Of a DNA stretch of 64,000 nt, positions 30,333 through 43,900 are shown one piece after another (the stretch's first letter is position 1; each line of letters begins with the position of its first letter). Source of the stretch: Nannochloropsis oceanica (lineage: Eukaryota > Sar > Eustigmatophyceae > Eustigmatales > Monodopsidaceae). Location of the stretch: assembly GCA_004519485.1 (NCBI GenBank), contig CP038134.1, forward strand, positions 1,054,001 to 1,118,000. The letters run 5' to 3'. The notes below the pieces were generated by a model. It worked only from the letters and a program-made list of their open reading frames with translations. It was not told where the DNA came from and did no database searches. The translations under genes and the position numbers were made by a program.

Positions 30333-32536
30333 ATTGCTGTGCGCGGAGTGAAGGCGGGGACGATTTACTGTGGGTGTCGAACAAAGAAAGGGCTGAGTAG
30401 GGTTGGAGGGAAGGATGAGAGAGGTCGACGACGCGCGCCACACTATTGTAATGGCAACCACCTGACCATAAGACAGAAATCTCATAGCCTTTGTGACAGT
30501 GGTGGTATGCGGCGCATAAGGGTGGCATCGAAGTTTACGGTAGACCACGGACACAAGGCAGGGAAGAAAGGAGGGGGACCATGCGCCTCTGTCACAAGTT
30601 ATGGCGCGAAAGCCAAGGAAAGTTTTCAGACAGCATTACAACACCGTATTCTCATACCCATACCACACACACACATCTACACGCACGCACAATCATACTA
30701 TTACCACCATCAAAATCCTACACCAGATTCTCAAAATATCCTTTGCGGAAATCATGCTTATTGTCGTGCTTTCCCGCCACGCATAAAATGCGTTCTTGCC
30801 CCGCCCTGTGAAGCCGCCCAGGGTGTATATACCTGAGGAGCTGTGAGGACACTACTGGTGTAGGGAAGAACAGTCAGACTCGCCACCTACTCACGTGGGC
30901 TGAGACTCTTCCTACACACTGAAAATCCATTTGTCTTCTTATGCTTAATAAAGCACGCCACGTCCCGAGAATGAATAAGGCCCAAGGTGGGATTGGAAGA
31001 GAGGGGAAGATCAAACGCTGGCGGGCAGGAGCCACGCAGAAGCATGCGATCCAAGGCGATGACGAATAGCTGATGTGTTGTTGAGATGCATCTCAGCTGG
31101 CACTGCTACGATTGAAGGGCTCCTTTTTCTTGGCCCTGAAAGTATGTGCAGCCGTATCTACCTGGTCGTCCGGCGATACACGGCCTTTAACCCTTTTGAG
31201 CTTTCAAGGACGCCACAGGGAGTCCCAATAAATCATAGTCGGTTGCAATGCTATGGAAGACATCGGCATCACGCAGGCGTGCAAGCATCGATGATTGTAG
31301 CCACTAAGCCACCCTCCGCACCCTGCAGGCCGAGATGCGTTTTTGAGCGATGTATTTAAGAGACCTATTCTCAAAAGTTTTAGCCTGCCACGTCTTGCGT
31401 ACACCTTTTTTCTCTTAATCTCGTTGCATTTGGATCTTTTACATACTTAGAATTTCATCTCTCTTTCTCCACTTTACTGACGTCCACACGTAATTATAGC
31501 CATTTGCCCGCTGCTTGCTCACGTAGTTTAGTATAGGACGGAACATACCTTCGGCATCTTTGTTTGCAAGATAATTTTGTATTAAGGCTGTCTTTTGATG
31601 TTCATGGGGTTGTCGGAAGCGATACCCTCGCGGTGAAAGCACCCTAAATGTTGATATATCACCAATCCCTACAGAGCAACCAAAGATGCATTAAAGAAAT
31701 AAGAAAGACTGCTGCATAAAGGCATGCTGATATATCGTTATGTCTGGTTGTGTTGCTGATTTCTCGCATGTTCTAGTTTCTGACTACAACAGGCCAACAT
31801 GGGCTGTCTCTCATCGCGGCCATGCACAAAATTTAAAATTCAAAAATGGATAGGAGGTGTCTCCGCCCAATCAGGACATAAATAATTTACGACAAACACA
31901 TTCTCAGAGCTTGAATTCCTCGTCAACCTCTACAATGCAGTACGACTATGAGAACGGTATGGAACTTTAAAACGGAATTGCGGCAGTATAAGCGGAGCTA
32001 TTTGGGGGCAAGGGGTGCATGGCGCCACTCGCAAATCCTCGCCCAACGGTCGCCCCGCCGTCCTTCTGCGTCCCTTTGTCCCTTTTCCTCCCAAGCGCGC
32101 CTTTGTTGCTCTATGAGCTCTTCTACTTTCCTTCCCGAGAGTCATTTTATTGCTACATACACTTATAATACAGGTCGTACAAACTTTTTCCGCCCCGCGT
32201 GTAGCCAAGGGAGATTTGTTTGATAGGCGTGCTGCTACATATCTCAGTTTTCCCGATTCAAAAACTTGCTTACCCAAAATTCAACTCCAACTCCGCGACA
32301 ACCCCATGATTCAGTCAGCCTCTTTTTCAGCACCACAATAAAAGATATTACAATTCCAAGGTTGAGGAGTATAGTGCGATGGCATCGCGTTCTAGTACCA
32401 TGTGTGCGCGTTGCGTGCGTCCCTTACCTTTTTTGCAGAACCAAACCAAAGCGGAATCTGTAAGCTTACTTATCCCATCCTCCCACGGCACACACCACAG
32501 GCCATTCCGCCACTATTGTATTCAAACTCAAGCATT
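30333..32536. other. Intergenic stretch of 2.2 kb, no supported gene
   Basis: Upstream of the FoP gene (-) and of the unknown membrane protein (+). Small frames at 31075-31359 (+), 31439-31642 (-) and 31930-32277 (-) show no family features, and no chain of phased exons could be built. No tRNA-like cloverleaf was noticed. A CA/CAC-rich patch lies at ~30660-30700. Confidence 0.45.
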
Positions 32537-34185
32537 ATGAATCTGTTAAAGTCGAGTCTTGTCTTCTCTTTTGCCTTCGGCATGGTCTTCACCACCGCCT
32601 ATACTGGCGTGCCCTTCGAGTACCGCGTCGGTATGGAGCTGTCTAGCCATCAAGGTATCACGGCCCACATGCCCTCTTTAACCTTGCATACAAATATTGA
32701 TGCATTCTACCACCACCTCCACGGGCCGCATCTCGTCCTTGCAGCCCCGGTGCTTACCCCTGCTACTCCTTACGAGAACACCTCCTGTGGCATCGAGGGG
32801 GTTACCGAGGAGGCCAAGCTAGAAGGTACCTGTCCCATCCGGTCTGTCGAGAAAATATCTTGTAAACATGCTCACGTCAATGTCCACAGTGAGGGCTCTA
32901 CCAAGGTATGTGAGTTTTTGTTGCTTCCTCCCCCCTCTTTCCTCGTTCATTCGCTTCTAGCCACTCCCGTTTCTCCTTCCTTTTCTTCACTCACATCTAA
33001 GACCTCTATTTCTCCTCATTTGGATTTTCAAGTCAAATTTTCTGAAGATGCAAATGCCTTCTATTGCCCTCGATGCTTTTACTTCTTAAAACTCAGCTGT
33101 TGCTTTTCTGCCTACCCTATACCAACCCACCCTCCTTACAGCTACTCTTGAGGGGGAGTGAAGAAATGAGGTCCTTCGGGCTTAACACCACGTGCCGCAA
33201 CGTCCGCAATCACCGTCTGTTTCTCTCTAAGGACCAGCAGCTGTTCGGACTTTCCGATTCGGAGCTCTTTTTGAGCAAGGAGGTCGCAGGTTTGGTGGGA
33301 TTGATGGTGACTTGGTTTATGGCCTTTCCTGAGTCAACCAGCGACCTGTCCTCGATGACTCGCACGGCGGCTAGCACACACGTGGTTTTTATTTTCCTTC
33401 TTGTGGCCTATGTGCTGGCACTTTTCATGATCCTTGTAATGCATTTCACGGCTTTGGCGGGGAAGAAGCACAACGGGTATTTGAATGTAAGGGTTCCTGA
33501 GAGGGAGGAATTGGCAGGGGACGATAAGAAAGGAGAGAAGGGGAAGCACATGGAGGGAGCTACTGCAACAGTAGGAATCGAACAGCAGCAATTCATGCCC
33601 ACCGAGGCCTTGCTGCAAGCGCAAGAGTCCTTGGCGGAGGCGAAGAAGGAGGGAGTTGGTGGTCCGTGCGATGTTGTGACAAATCATTTTGAAAAGGAGT
33701 GTCGAAAGGTGCAACATGCAGAGAGTTCGAGCCTTTTCGAGGATGAGGGTTTAATTGGGACTGTAATTGCCAAGCTGCTGGTAGCGGAAGACGAGGGAGT
33801 TGAGGCCGTCCCTCCTGTCTTCAATAACGTGGAGCGCCGAAAGATGACTCTGAAGACTTGGACGAACTTCCGGATGATGACCAAAGGCCCAGGCGGCCAC
33901 AGACTCTCTGTGGCTCGCATGGATATGGCGCCTTCCACTTCTATCTCCTATGTCACTGGAGAAGGCGAGCGGAGCCGCAGTGAGTCTGTCCTGCCTAGAG
34001 GAACGACATCCTTTTCGATCAATGTTGACGGCGCGGTAGTGTTAACGGCCGCTCACAAGCCCAAGAAGATGGGCAAGATGGCCGCCTTTCGGGCAAGGTG
34101 GAAGCGCGTCTTTCGAGTTCCAGTTCGCAAGAGCTCGTTTTCCCATCGGGCCACAGCTGCTACTTCCTCGTGTGGCATGGCTTAG
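32537..34185 (+). CDS. Single-span type I membrane protein of unknown function
   Basis: Two exons, 32537-32905 and 33142-34185, phase 0, 470 residues. The start at 32537 gives a signal peptide (LLKSSLVFSFAFGMVFTTAYT). The outer part (~20-200) has several cysteines (NTSCGIE, GTCPIRS, ISCKHA, NTTCRN) and N-glycosylation sequons (NTS, NTT). The membrane span is HVVFIFLLVAYVLALFMILV (~204-223). A weaker hydrophobic stretch (GLVGLMVTWFMAF) lies just before it. The cytosolic tail (~230-470) is charged, with Lys/Glu-rich parts and a very basic end (RARWKRVFRVPVRK). I do not recognise a family. The intron is ordinary and the codon use matches conserved neighbours. A receptor-like or transport role is possible but not shown. 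Confidence 0.7.
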
Positions 34186-34958
34186 AAAATGGGGGGACAC
34201 TTGTACGTGCACGTGTGAGTGTATGTGCATGTGTCGGTGTTTCCGCGTACATGTGCGCGCGTGTGCCTATGAGAGCGTAAATTTCTGTGTGTCTATGTCT
34301 GTAACTTCCATTTATGAGTGTGCTTTTTAAAAGGGGGGGAGGGGGGGTATGTGTGTGTGTGTGTGCTCATTTGGGAAGGGGGGGGGTTATGTTTGTGTGT
34401 GCGTCTGTTTTAAAATTGGTGTGCTGCTCTACTTCCAATATTTCCGTATGTCATGTGAGAAACTGAGAAATATATATAGAGAGAGTATGAGAGCAAAGAG
34501 CTAGTGCTTATACTCTATATGTATTACATTTTCGGCCGCAGCGGAATCGCTGCCGATAAGTCCATCGAATCGTATCTCGAAAGGTCAAATTGTAAGCATA
34601 CAGAGCGTCATGAGTGTCTTAATGAAGTTTCCTTGTATATGCGATCAACAACGACAATAGGAAGTAGCAGAGAATTCACGAAGAAGAAGGGAAGGAAACC
34701 CAATTTAAAAATCTGTACGAGTGGAATGTAGTATGGAGTTCAGTTTCTTCTTTCCTTCTTACTCGTTTTATCATCTTACTTTCTTTTTCCCCTCGTATAC
34801 TCTTCCTCCTCCAATTATCAATCCACAAGGAAACTCGGCCGCATGACCATAAAAAGCACAATCATCATTGGAGTTCGACTCCCTTCTTTCTCTCTCCATT
34901 CTCCTCATCCTCATCCTCACTCTTGTAGATCAACGACCACCGTTCCTTCTCCTTCTCT
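34186..34958. other. 3' region between convergent genes with GT-rich microsatellite
   Basis: A TG/GT-rich stretch covers ~34196-34395, including a (GT)n run at 34348-34365 and two G-runs. A small open frame at 34504-34731 is unsupported. Both flanking genes end here. Confidence 0.55.
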
Positions 34959-37900
34959 TCAGTCAACCTGCTCGGGAAAGTACTGAAAACGTTCCCGGAG
35001 CTTACTGAGTTCGTCGATGATGAGCTTGGCCTGTGATGTAGTAGGTGGTAATTTGGGGGGGGGGACAATACGTATGTTATTGAACGTATGTACGTTTGTA
35101 GCTATTCCAACGAACATCTATGGCATCTCTCGCTGTTTGCATCAACCCTCTTATCCTCCCTTCCTCTTTCTCTCCTTCCCATCCTCACCTCCGTCTCGGC
35201 CGCATGCGTCGTATTAGCCAGCCTTGATAATTCCCTCACCACCATCGACTGCTGCCTCGTGTCAATCATCACCCCTCCTCCTGTTCCTCCTCCGCCATCC
35301 ATCCCTCCCTGCATCGGCCCCTCCCTCAAGGCCTCGTACCACCGCGCCGTCAAGTCCCGGAGTGCGTCCAGCACGTGGACCTTCAGCCTCGATGGAGACT
35401 GCTGGCTTGATGCCTGGCTTCGGTGCTGCAGCTGCTGCTGCTGCTGCTGATGCTGCTGCTGCTGGGTCTTCATGCGGCTGTCGCGATACACTGACATGTG
35501 CTCGAGGAAAATGTCAATGAACCCGATGCCCACCTGACGCAGGGCGCGCCACGTGCGGTGCGGAAAGGACGGTCGGGGGAAGGGAGGGAGGGAAGGACGG
35601 CGACCCTGCGCCGTGTCCACCTCGGCTTCGAGCTCAAGGAGGAGATCGGTCAAGAAGTGAAGGGGGAAAGCAGGACGGAGGGTGGCACTATTGATGAGAC
35701 GTCGATTCGAGAGATGGAGAGGGGGAAAGGGGGAAAGAATGAGTACGAGGGGAGGAAGGGAGAGATGAGGGGAGGGTTTGGGGGCGGTGCTCTTTAATTC
35801 CGTTTGGAAGGGCAAGCAGGAGGGAGAGAGGTAGAGAGGGGGAGAGGGAGAGAGAGGGAGAGGGAAGAGGGAGGGAGGGAGAGGCGAAAGTCGGAAGGAG
35901 GGACGGAGGGACGGAGGGAGGGACGGAGGGAGGGACGGAGGGATACGCACAGGGTTCCCCCAGCGACTTCGTTCAAGCGCATTGAGCGGGCGATGGACTT
36001 GACCTTCTCGTACACGGCTTGCATGGGCTGTGGTAGAGGCGAGGAAAGGGGAGAACGAGGGACAGAGGCAGTGTGAACACCCAAGGCACATACTCCCACA
36101 ATGCACATGTTTACCTGTCCCAACCCCCTTCCTTCCCTCCCTTCCTCCCTCCACGACTGTTACTTCGTCTCTCAGTACCTTGTCATCCTCCTGGTCCAAC
36201 TCGCCCTCCATCCTTCCCACTCCGAGGCCGCGGCGGGCCCTACCTGAGGACCACCATCGGGAAAGGATGTCCCGGGATTGGTGCTCGAGCCAGGCCTGGA
36301 AGTAAGAGGGAGGGGAAGAGGGAAGGAGGGAGGGAGGGTGGGAGGGAGAAATGACGAGTGGAAAGTGTCTGAAACCTCAGGTGAAAGTTCGGATGGGAGG
36401 GAGGGAGGGAGGGGGGGAAGGAGTGAGGGAGGGAGGGAGGGAGGGAGGGAGGGGAGGGTACCTGAAGCTGAGGCGAGCGTGCATTGGCAGGGAGCTCGTT
36501 GAAAATAATGGCCCGCCACAACGACTGCACGCGTTGTTGCATTCCTCGTCCGTCGTCCGTGTGGCACATGTCAATCAGGGCCAGACACTCCTCCCACAGG
36601 GTGTAGGTGTTGGCCACCTAGCAGGGGGGGGGGGGGGAGGGAAGGAGGGAGGGAAGGAGGGAGGGAGGGAGGGAAGGAGGGAGGGAGGGAGGGAGGGAGG
36701 GAGGGAGGGAGGAAGGATTGAGAATGACAGGTCTGAACCACTAAGAAAAAGGCTTGTCCTCTTTCTCCTTCTCTCCCTCCCTCCCTCCCTCCCTCCCTCC
36801 CGCCCTCCCTCCCCGGACACATACCGTGAAGACCTGGCTCGAGGACACAAAGCCTCTCTCCAGCATGACAACATGCCGCTCCTCCTCCTCCTCCTCCCCC
36901 GTGCCCACCACCATGTCTCCCTCTCTCCCGCTCTCCCGCCTTCCCCCCGAGTGGGCGAGGCGGATGGCCTCCTTCAGACGATTCAACACCTGTAAGAAGA
37001 AGATTCGAAGGAAAGAAGTGAGACATCATTCCTTCACCCTCCCTCCCTCCCTCTCTCATTCCCTCCTTCCCTCCCGTGCGTCCTCCCAGGGGACAGGAGA
37101 CTCCAGCAACATCAGCCGAGTCCCTCTCTCCTTCCTTCCCTCCCTCCCTCCCTCCCTCCCTCCCTCCCTCCTTCCCTACCTGCAGCTGCAGTGTCGCCAC
37201 GTCCAGCTGGTCCTGCAGAGCTTGGACCTTAGGGCCCGACACTCGCGGGTGCTTCCCAGGCCTGCCGGTGCGGGCCACGTTCTAGGAAGGAAAGGAGGAG
37301 GGAGGGAGGGAGGGAGGGAGGGAGGGAGGGTAAGATGAAGGGAGGGATGGTGAAAGGGGAGGGAGGGAAGGAAAGAGGATGCACCTGGGCTAGACTTGCG
37401 CATTGAATCGCCTCTGTCAGAAGGCGGACACGGTCATTGAGCTTCAAGTCCTCGCTCTGTGCCACGGCGGCACTCTGTAAGGACGGGAGGGAGGGGGGGG
37501 GGGGCGGAGGGGAGGGCAGGAAGGAGGGAAGGAGAGAGAGAACGAGGGATCGGAGGATTGGGGTGAGTCGGTCGATCGCTCTGGAGGCATTTCGATCCTT
37601 CCCTCTCTCTCTTTCTTCCTCCCTCCTTACCTCCAACAACTCCATCGCCTCTGCATACCGCTGATTGTGGAAGAGGTACTCTTTGTACAGGTTTAGTCCC
37701 CCTCCCTCCGTTCCCCCCTCCCTCCCTCCCTCCTTCCCTCTCTCCTGCTGGGATCGGGCGTAGAGGAAAGCTTCGAGGTGCGGGGAAGAGAGCGAGAAGA
37801 GCATCTCACGCTGAGACTGAGGAAGGAGGGGGGTAGAGAGGAAGGTAGAGTGAGATGGAGGAGAGAAAGAGGTGAGCGTGAGGAGAAAATGATGGTGCGA

Positions 37901-40900
37901 AGAAAGAGAGGGAGGGAGGAGGGAACGGACTAACAGAGGGAAGGAAGGAGGCAGGGAAGGAAAGAGGCAGAGAGGGGGCGTACCTCGCGGCCATTGTCCT
38001 GCAGGAGGGCGGTGTAGAGGAGGGAATGTAGGTCTGCGTCCTCGCTTTTCAAGGCCCGGGTGAGCAGAGTCCAGGCGGCACGCTCGAGCTCCTCCTACGT
38101 ACATCACCCCAAAAAGCGACGGCAACAAGAAGGGGTAGAAGGAGGAGGGAGCAAGACAAGGGAAAAAAGGAGGGGGGATGAGAGTTAGAGATTGTTACCC
38201 TCACAAAGGACGAAATCGCTTAATTATCCTCTTTCCCTCCCTCCCTCCTTCCCTACCTGCACCAACGCCCACCCGCTGATCGAATTGTCCACCGAGGCTG
38301 GTTCGCGCTGCTGGGGATCGAGCAACCACATGAGCGCGTTTTTAACGGTCGTGAAACAACGCTGCTTCAGCTCGTTGCTAAGGGAGAGAGGGAGGAGGGG
38401 AGGGAGTAAGGGTAGGGGACAAATGAACGAGTTGAGTACGAGCAGCGTGCGAAGTACTTCACTCTCACTCACTCACTCCTTTCCTCCCTCCTATCTTACC
38501 GTTGCTGCGGGACAAGAGAGCGGACGAGGTCATCGTCGTCCAGAGGGCTCGGAACGACAGCCTGAAGGAAGAAAAAGAGAGACGGGGGGAGGGAAGGACG
38601 AATGGGGGTAAGAATTATATGAGCAGGTTGACAACAGGGCAGGCCACTCGTTCCCTCCCTCCCTCCCTCCCTCCCTCCCTCTTTCGCCACCTTCTTCCCC
38701 TTGCGTACAGGAGGCCGGTAAATCGAAGCCCCAAAATTATTAGCCGCGACCAGGGCCATGTCCACGACGGCAGAGATGATGGGGAGGGAGGTGGGAGCCA
38801 GACGAAGGAGGGCATGAGAGAGACCACCACTACAGGGAGGGAGGGAGGGAGGGAGGGAGGGAGGGAGGGAGGGAGGGAGGGAGGGAGGGAGGGAGGGAGG
38901 GAGGGTGGGAAGGGGTAGGAGGATCAGTTGATACTTTCTTAATACGATGTTTGTTTGGATTCAACAAAGACTGCCCGTGCTCTGCGCCCGTGGCGCGAAA
39001 GGACTCGACTCAAGTGCACATGATCCTACTCCACCTGTCCATCAGGATATGATTGATTACGATACAATTATACTATGGTTGGACTCAATCAAGGAGACTC
39101 CATGGCCCATATCCCGGGCGAGATAAGACGCCCCTCAGCTCCAATCGATTCTCTTTCACAACAAATGTATACTCAACCTCCCCTCCCCTTGCCGTCTCTC
39201 CGTCCCTCCCTCCCTCCCTCCCTTCCTACCGTCCTCGTCGATTCTGCCCCCCATCCAAGGAGTCTATGTCGACAGGCGTCCTCCAATATGCTGCCGCCCT
39301 CACAAACGCCTCGGCCGCCTGAGAAAAGCGAGGGACGTAAGACAGGAGGGACGACATTAGAGCAGGGCGGAGGGAGGGAAGGAGAAGGAAATGATGGCAA
39401 GGAGGGAGTGACGGAGGGACGGAGGGACGGAGGGAGGGACGGAGGGACGGAGGGACGGAGGAAGGAAGGAGCAAAGTCAGAGAAAAAGAGAAGGGGAGAA
39501 TGGAGGGAGGGAGGAAGGGAGGGAGGGAGGGAGGGAGGGAGGGAAGAAGAGGTGGACATGCCTTGGCGCCCGCGTGGGCCCTGTCGGAACTGTCTAGAGG
39601 GGCGGCCTCGGCGAGGGCGAGAAGACGCCGCCCCTCGTACGTGAGCTGGTCGCCCCGGGAGAAGAAACTGGAGAGGCGGAGGGCGGGAGGAAGGGAGGGA
39701 AGGAGGGCGGAAGGGAGGGAGGGGAACAGGAACCTATCAGGTATGTGATTGTCAATGCTTCCTTCCTCCCCTCCCTCCCTCCCTCCCTCCCTCCCTCCCT
39801 CCCTCCCTCCCTCCCTCCCCCTTTATACCTGGGCGCCCGCTGGGAGAGGCCGGTGGTGAGGGCGTCGGACATGGACGTGGCATTGTCCGGCTGGAGGAGG
39901 GCGCGAATGGTGGCCTGGAAGGAGGCAGGGGAGAAGGGACGGAAGGAGCAGAGGAAGAATGAGGGTTCGATTTCATTTTTCGACTACCGCGAAAAAGAGG
40001 GGCAGAAGAAGAGTAAGGAGTGGAAGGGAGGGAGGGAGAGAGGGAGGGAGGGAGGGAGGGAGGGCGGGGCGTACCTTGACATCGTCGTGCGCCCGGGAGG
40101 AGGTGATAAGGGTGGAGATTCTCAAGTCTTGGAGGGAGGATAGCTCGAGAGGCATCCGGTTCGTGCCTAGCCAGTAGAGGGCGAGCTCGTCGAGCAACTC
40201 GAGGACCTGAGGGAGGGAAGGAAGGAGGAAAGGAGGGGTGTGAGAACGGCCTTGTATTGGTGCCCTTTCAGTGCCGGACGAGAGGGAGGGAGCGAGCGAA
40301 GAAAGGAGCGTAAGAGGGAGGAAGGAAAGGGAGCGAGGGAGGAGGGTAGTAAATGAACAAGAAATGTGGCAGACTGCGGAGTAAGAACAAAGAGTAAAAG
40401 CCCCCATCCCTCCCTCCTTCCCTCCCTCCATCCCTGCCTACCTGCAGCGTTCTACCCATCAGCCGGTACAGGGCATGGACCTGCGCGTTCTCTAGCTCGG
40501 CCGCATCGCGAGCAGTCGCCGCAGCAGTAGCAGCCGAAGCGGCAGCGGCTGCAGCTTGGGAGGGGTGTGGTGGTATGTAGGTGTAGTCGTAGGGGAGGGA
40601 TGACGAGGCGGTGGTGGAGGGAGGGAGGGCGGGATAGCCGGCAGGGGAAGCAAGGAGGGGGGAGTTGTCTGTGGAATGGGAATGAAGAAAAGAGGGAGAA
40701 GGAGAGGAAGAGAGGGGGGAAGGGGAGGAGTGAGAGGGAAAAGCAAGTGAATGGAGGAGAGAGTTGTCTGAGCGATCGAAAGGAAGGAACGAGGAAGGGT
40801 GAGGGGAAAGAGAGGGAGGAAGGGAACGAGCGAGAGGGAAGAGGAAGTGTCCGGAAAGATGCTGCGACGTAATAGCCGTCCTCTTTCCCTCTTTCCCGCC

Positions 40901-43900
40901 CTCCCACCAAACCCTCCTTTGCTCAGGTGGACTCTCACACACCTCCATTCCCACCTCGAGCAGGATTGCGGATAGCGTTGGGGTAGAGGGTAGCGACCGC
41001 ATCTTTGAGGCGATGAAGAGGGGCGATAATCGCCTGCAGGTGGGGGGGAGGGATAGGTGGGTGAGGGCTTCATTTCGTAAACGTCAAGGAGAAGGAAGGC
41101 TTGCTTCCCTACCTACCTGGATTTCGGGCGGCTGAAGGAAGAGAGTGGGGATTGGTCCAATCATCATATTGGTCGCATTGTAAGCTACAGGCTTGTGCCA
41201 GACCGGCCGGACGAGGCGCGTGAAGAGGAGGAGGAGGGAGGAGAACTGCGGAGAGAGGATGGGGGAGGAGGATTGAGTGGCCTAGAGGGAGGGAGGGAGG
41301 GAGGGAGGGAGGGAGGGAGGGAGGACGAGATGATCTAAGAGGGTCGAAATATGTATTATGTATGTATCTATGTCGTTTATTTCCACTCAACCCGCAGCTA
41401 TGATTCCTCCCTCCCCCCCTCTCCCTTTCTCCCTACTCACCCCTGGGAACAGCATAGAGTTGGCGGGGGGGAGAGGAGGTCGGGCGTGCGTTGATTTGAT
41501 GAACGCTAAAGCCCGTTGTGTCATGCCTGCAAAAAGGGAGGGAGAAAAGGAGGGCCGACGATATATATATAGAGAGAGAGAGGAAGGAAGAGAGGGATGG
41601 ATGGAGGGACGGACGGACGAACAGAAGAAGGGAGGGAGGGAGAGACGGAGAGAGGAACGCACCTGCTGTGTGGGTGGGAACTGCAGGTGAAGCGAGAAGC
41701 TGGCGGCCGACAGGAAAGCCAAGATCGGAGGGGACCTGAGGAGGGAGGGAGGGTGGGAGGGAAGGAAAGAAGGGTTTGACAATGAAGAATGGAGGGTGGG
41801 AAAGGAGAGGGAGGGAGGGAGGGAAGGAGGGAGGGAGGGAGGGAGGGAGGGAGGGAGGGAGGGAGGGAGGGAGGGAGGGAGGGAGGGAGGGAGCATACCT
41901 GGGCAGCGACTTGATAGAGCCAGGAACAAACTTCATCGGCGCCGTACAACTCCTCTAAGAAATTGAGGCAGCTTTGCGCTGTGGTGGAGGGAAGGAGGGA
42001 TGGAGGGAGGGAGGGAGGAATGGAGGGCTCAATAGTCTGAAGACAAATTCTATAGGACCGATTAATCCCTCTCTCCCTCCTCTCCCTACCTCCCTCCCTC
42101 CCTCCCTCACTCATTATCTCTCTCCCTCCCCTATCCCTCCCTCCCTCCTTCCCCTTTCCTTCCCTTCCTCCCTCCCTCTTTTGGTATACCTGTGAAGCCA
42201 TTGACGGACGCTCGGGTCCCGCGGGAGGACTCCTTTTTCAATACCCGGAAGACGACGTCCACAGGGCGGATCTTGCCTGCACAAAGAGGAAGGGAGGAAC
42301 GGAGGGGGGGAGGAAGGGAAGAAGGGAGGGTGTGAGTGGATAGACATGACACAGGACCGTTTGATTCGTGGCACAATGCGCTCGACTCCTCCCCTCCCTC
42401 CCTCCCTCTTTCCCTCCCTCCCTTCCTCCTTCCCGCCCTTCCTCACCAACAACATGCAGCCCCGTCGAGGTCAGGATGAGGAAAAGGCGGGACGATGCCA
42501 GGGGCTGGGAGGTTTCAGACAGGGGGGAGCAATAGCAGGAGCCCAGGTGAAGAGGAGACTAGGGAGCGAGGGAGGGAGGGAGCGAGGGAGGGAGGGAGGG
42601 ACGTATGGAGTGAAGTTGGCATGTACGGATTCACAGAGATCGCCTCGACCCCTCCCTCCTTCCCTCCTTCCCTCCTTCCCTCCTTCCCTCCCTCCCTCCC
42701 TCCCTCCCTCCCTCCCTCTTCTTATTTATTACCGGTCCGTTGGACTTCTCGTACATCTCCTGGTAAGTCGTCTCTTTTCCTAGTCTCCTACTGTTGTTGC
42801 TGCTGCTGTTGCTGCTACTGCTGCTGCTACTCACTGAAGCCGAGGCAGAGACGGCGGTGAGGTAGCTAGTGAGGGAGAAATGAGAGAAGGGGAGACAGGA
42901 TCGAATAAGGGAGGGAGAGAGGGTGGCTGATAAGTCGACGAAATCCACCAAACACAGTTTGACAAACATCTCCTTCTCTCCCTCCTTCTCTCCCTCCCTC
43001 TCTCCCTCTCTCCCTCCCTCCCTCCCTCCCTCACCGAAGCTGGTCGAGCGCCCGCTCCCTCTCCTCGATGGGAAATACCACAAAGGGCTCACAGGCCATA
43101 GCCCGGACTCTCCCCATGGCGGCGGCATCTAGGGAGGGAGGGAGAGGCGGAAGGCCATTTGAATGAATCAGTAGAAGGGAGGGAGGGGGGGTAAGGAGGA
43201 GGGAGGGACGTACCGTGCGCTCGGACCTCACAAACGATTTCGCCGCCCCGGTCCTTGCTGCCTTCGACGGCAAAGGCAACAATGGAGTCGGCCTGGTGGT
43301 AATGTCGGTGATAATGATCACGGTGAGATGGTGGTATTGGTGGTAATGTCGGTGATAATGATCACAGTGAGATGGTGATATTGGTGGTAATGTCGGTGAT
43401 AATGATCGCAGTGAGATGGTGATATTGGTGGTGGTTGTGGTGGTAATATAAAGGTAGTGATGGAGGAGATGGTTGGGATGGTAATGACGGTATTGATGAT
43501 GATATTGGTAATGGTCCTGATAACGATATTGGTGGTGGTAATCTTGGTGGTGATGGCGGTGATGGTAATGATATTTATGGTAATAGTAATGTAATGACAA
43601 TTACAGTGACAAGAGTAGGAAGATGTGCGAGCCACCCGCCCTGTCCTCTCTCCCTCCTTTCTTTCCTACTGCTACCCTATAATTGTTGACATTTGAATCG
43701 AGTTGCCTCTCTCCTTCCCTCCCTCCCTCCCTCCCTCCCTCCTTTCCTCCTTCGGGACCTACCGCTTCGTCCTCGCTACCGTCGGCGAGGAGGAGGCAGC
43801 CGTCCGAATGAAGAGCGCGGTGGTAGGAGAGAGGAGAGTGGTTGGGCACGTAGCCTGAGGGGGGCCAGGGAGGGAGGGAAGGAGGGAGGGAGAGAGTGGA

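Noticed and set aside
31930-32277. 115-codon minus-strand frame rich in Arg
   Set aside because: No conserved motif; the region probably belongs to the upstream sequence of the gene starting at 32537.
36180-36243. Possible donor at 36243 in NUP155
   Set aside because: The frame stays open and in phase to the donor at 36178, giving RARRGLGVGRMEGELD. An extra intron is not needed.
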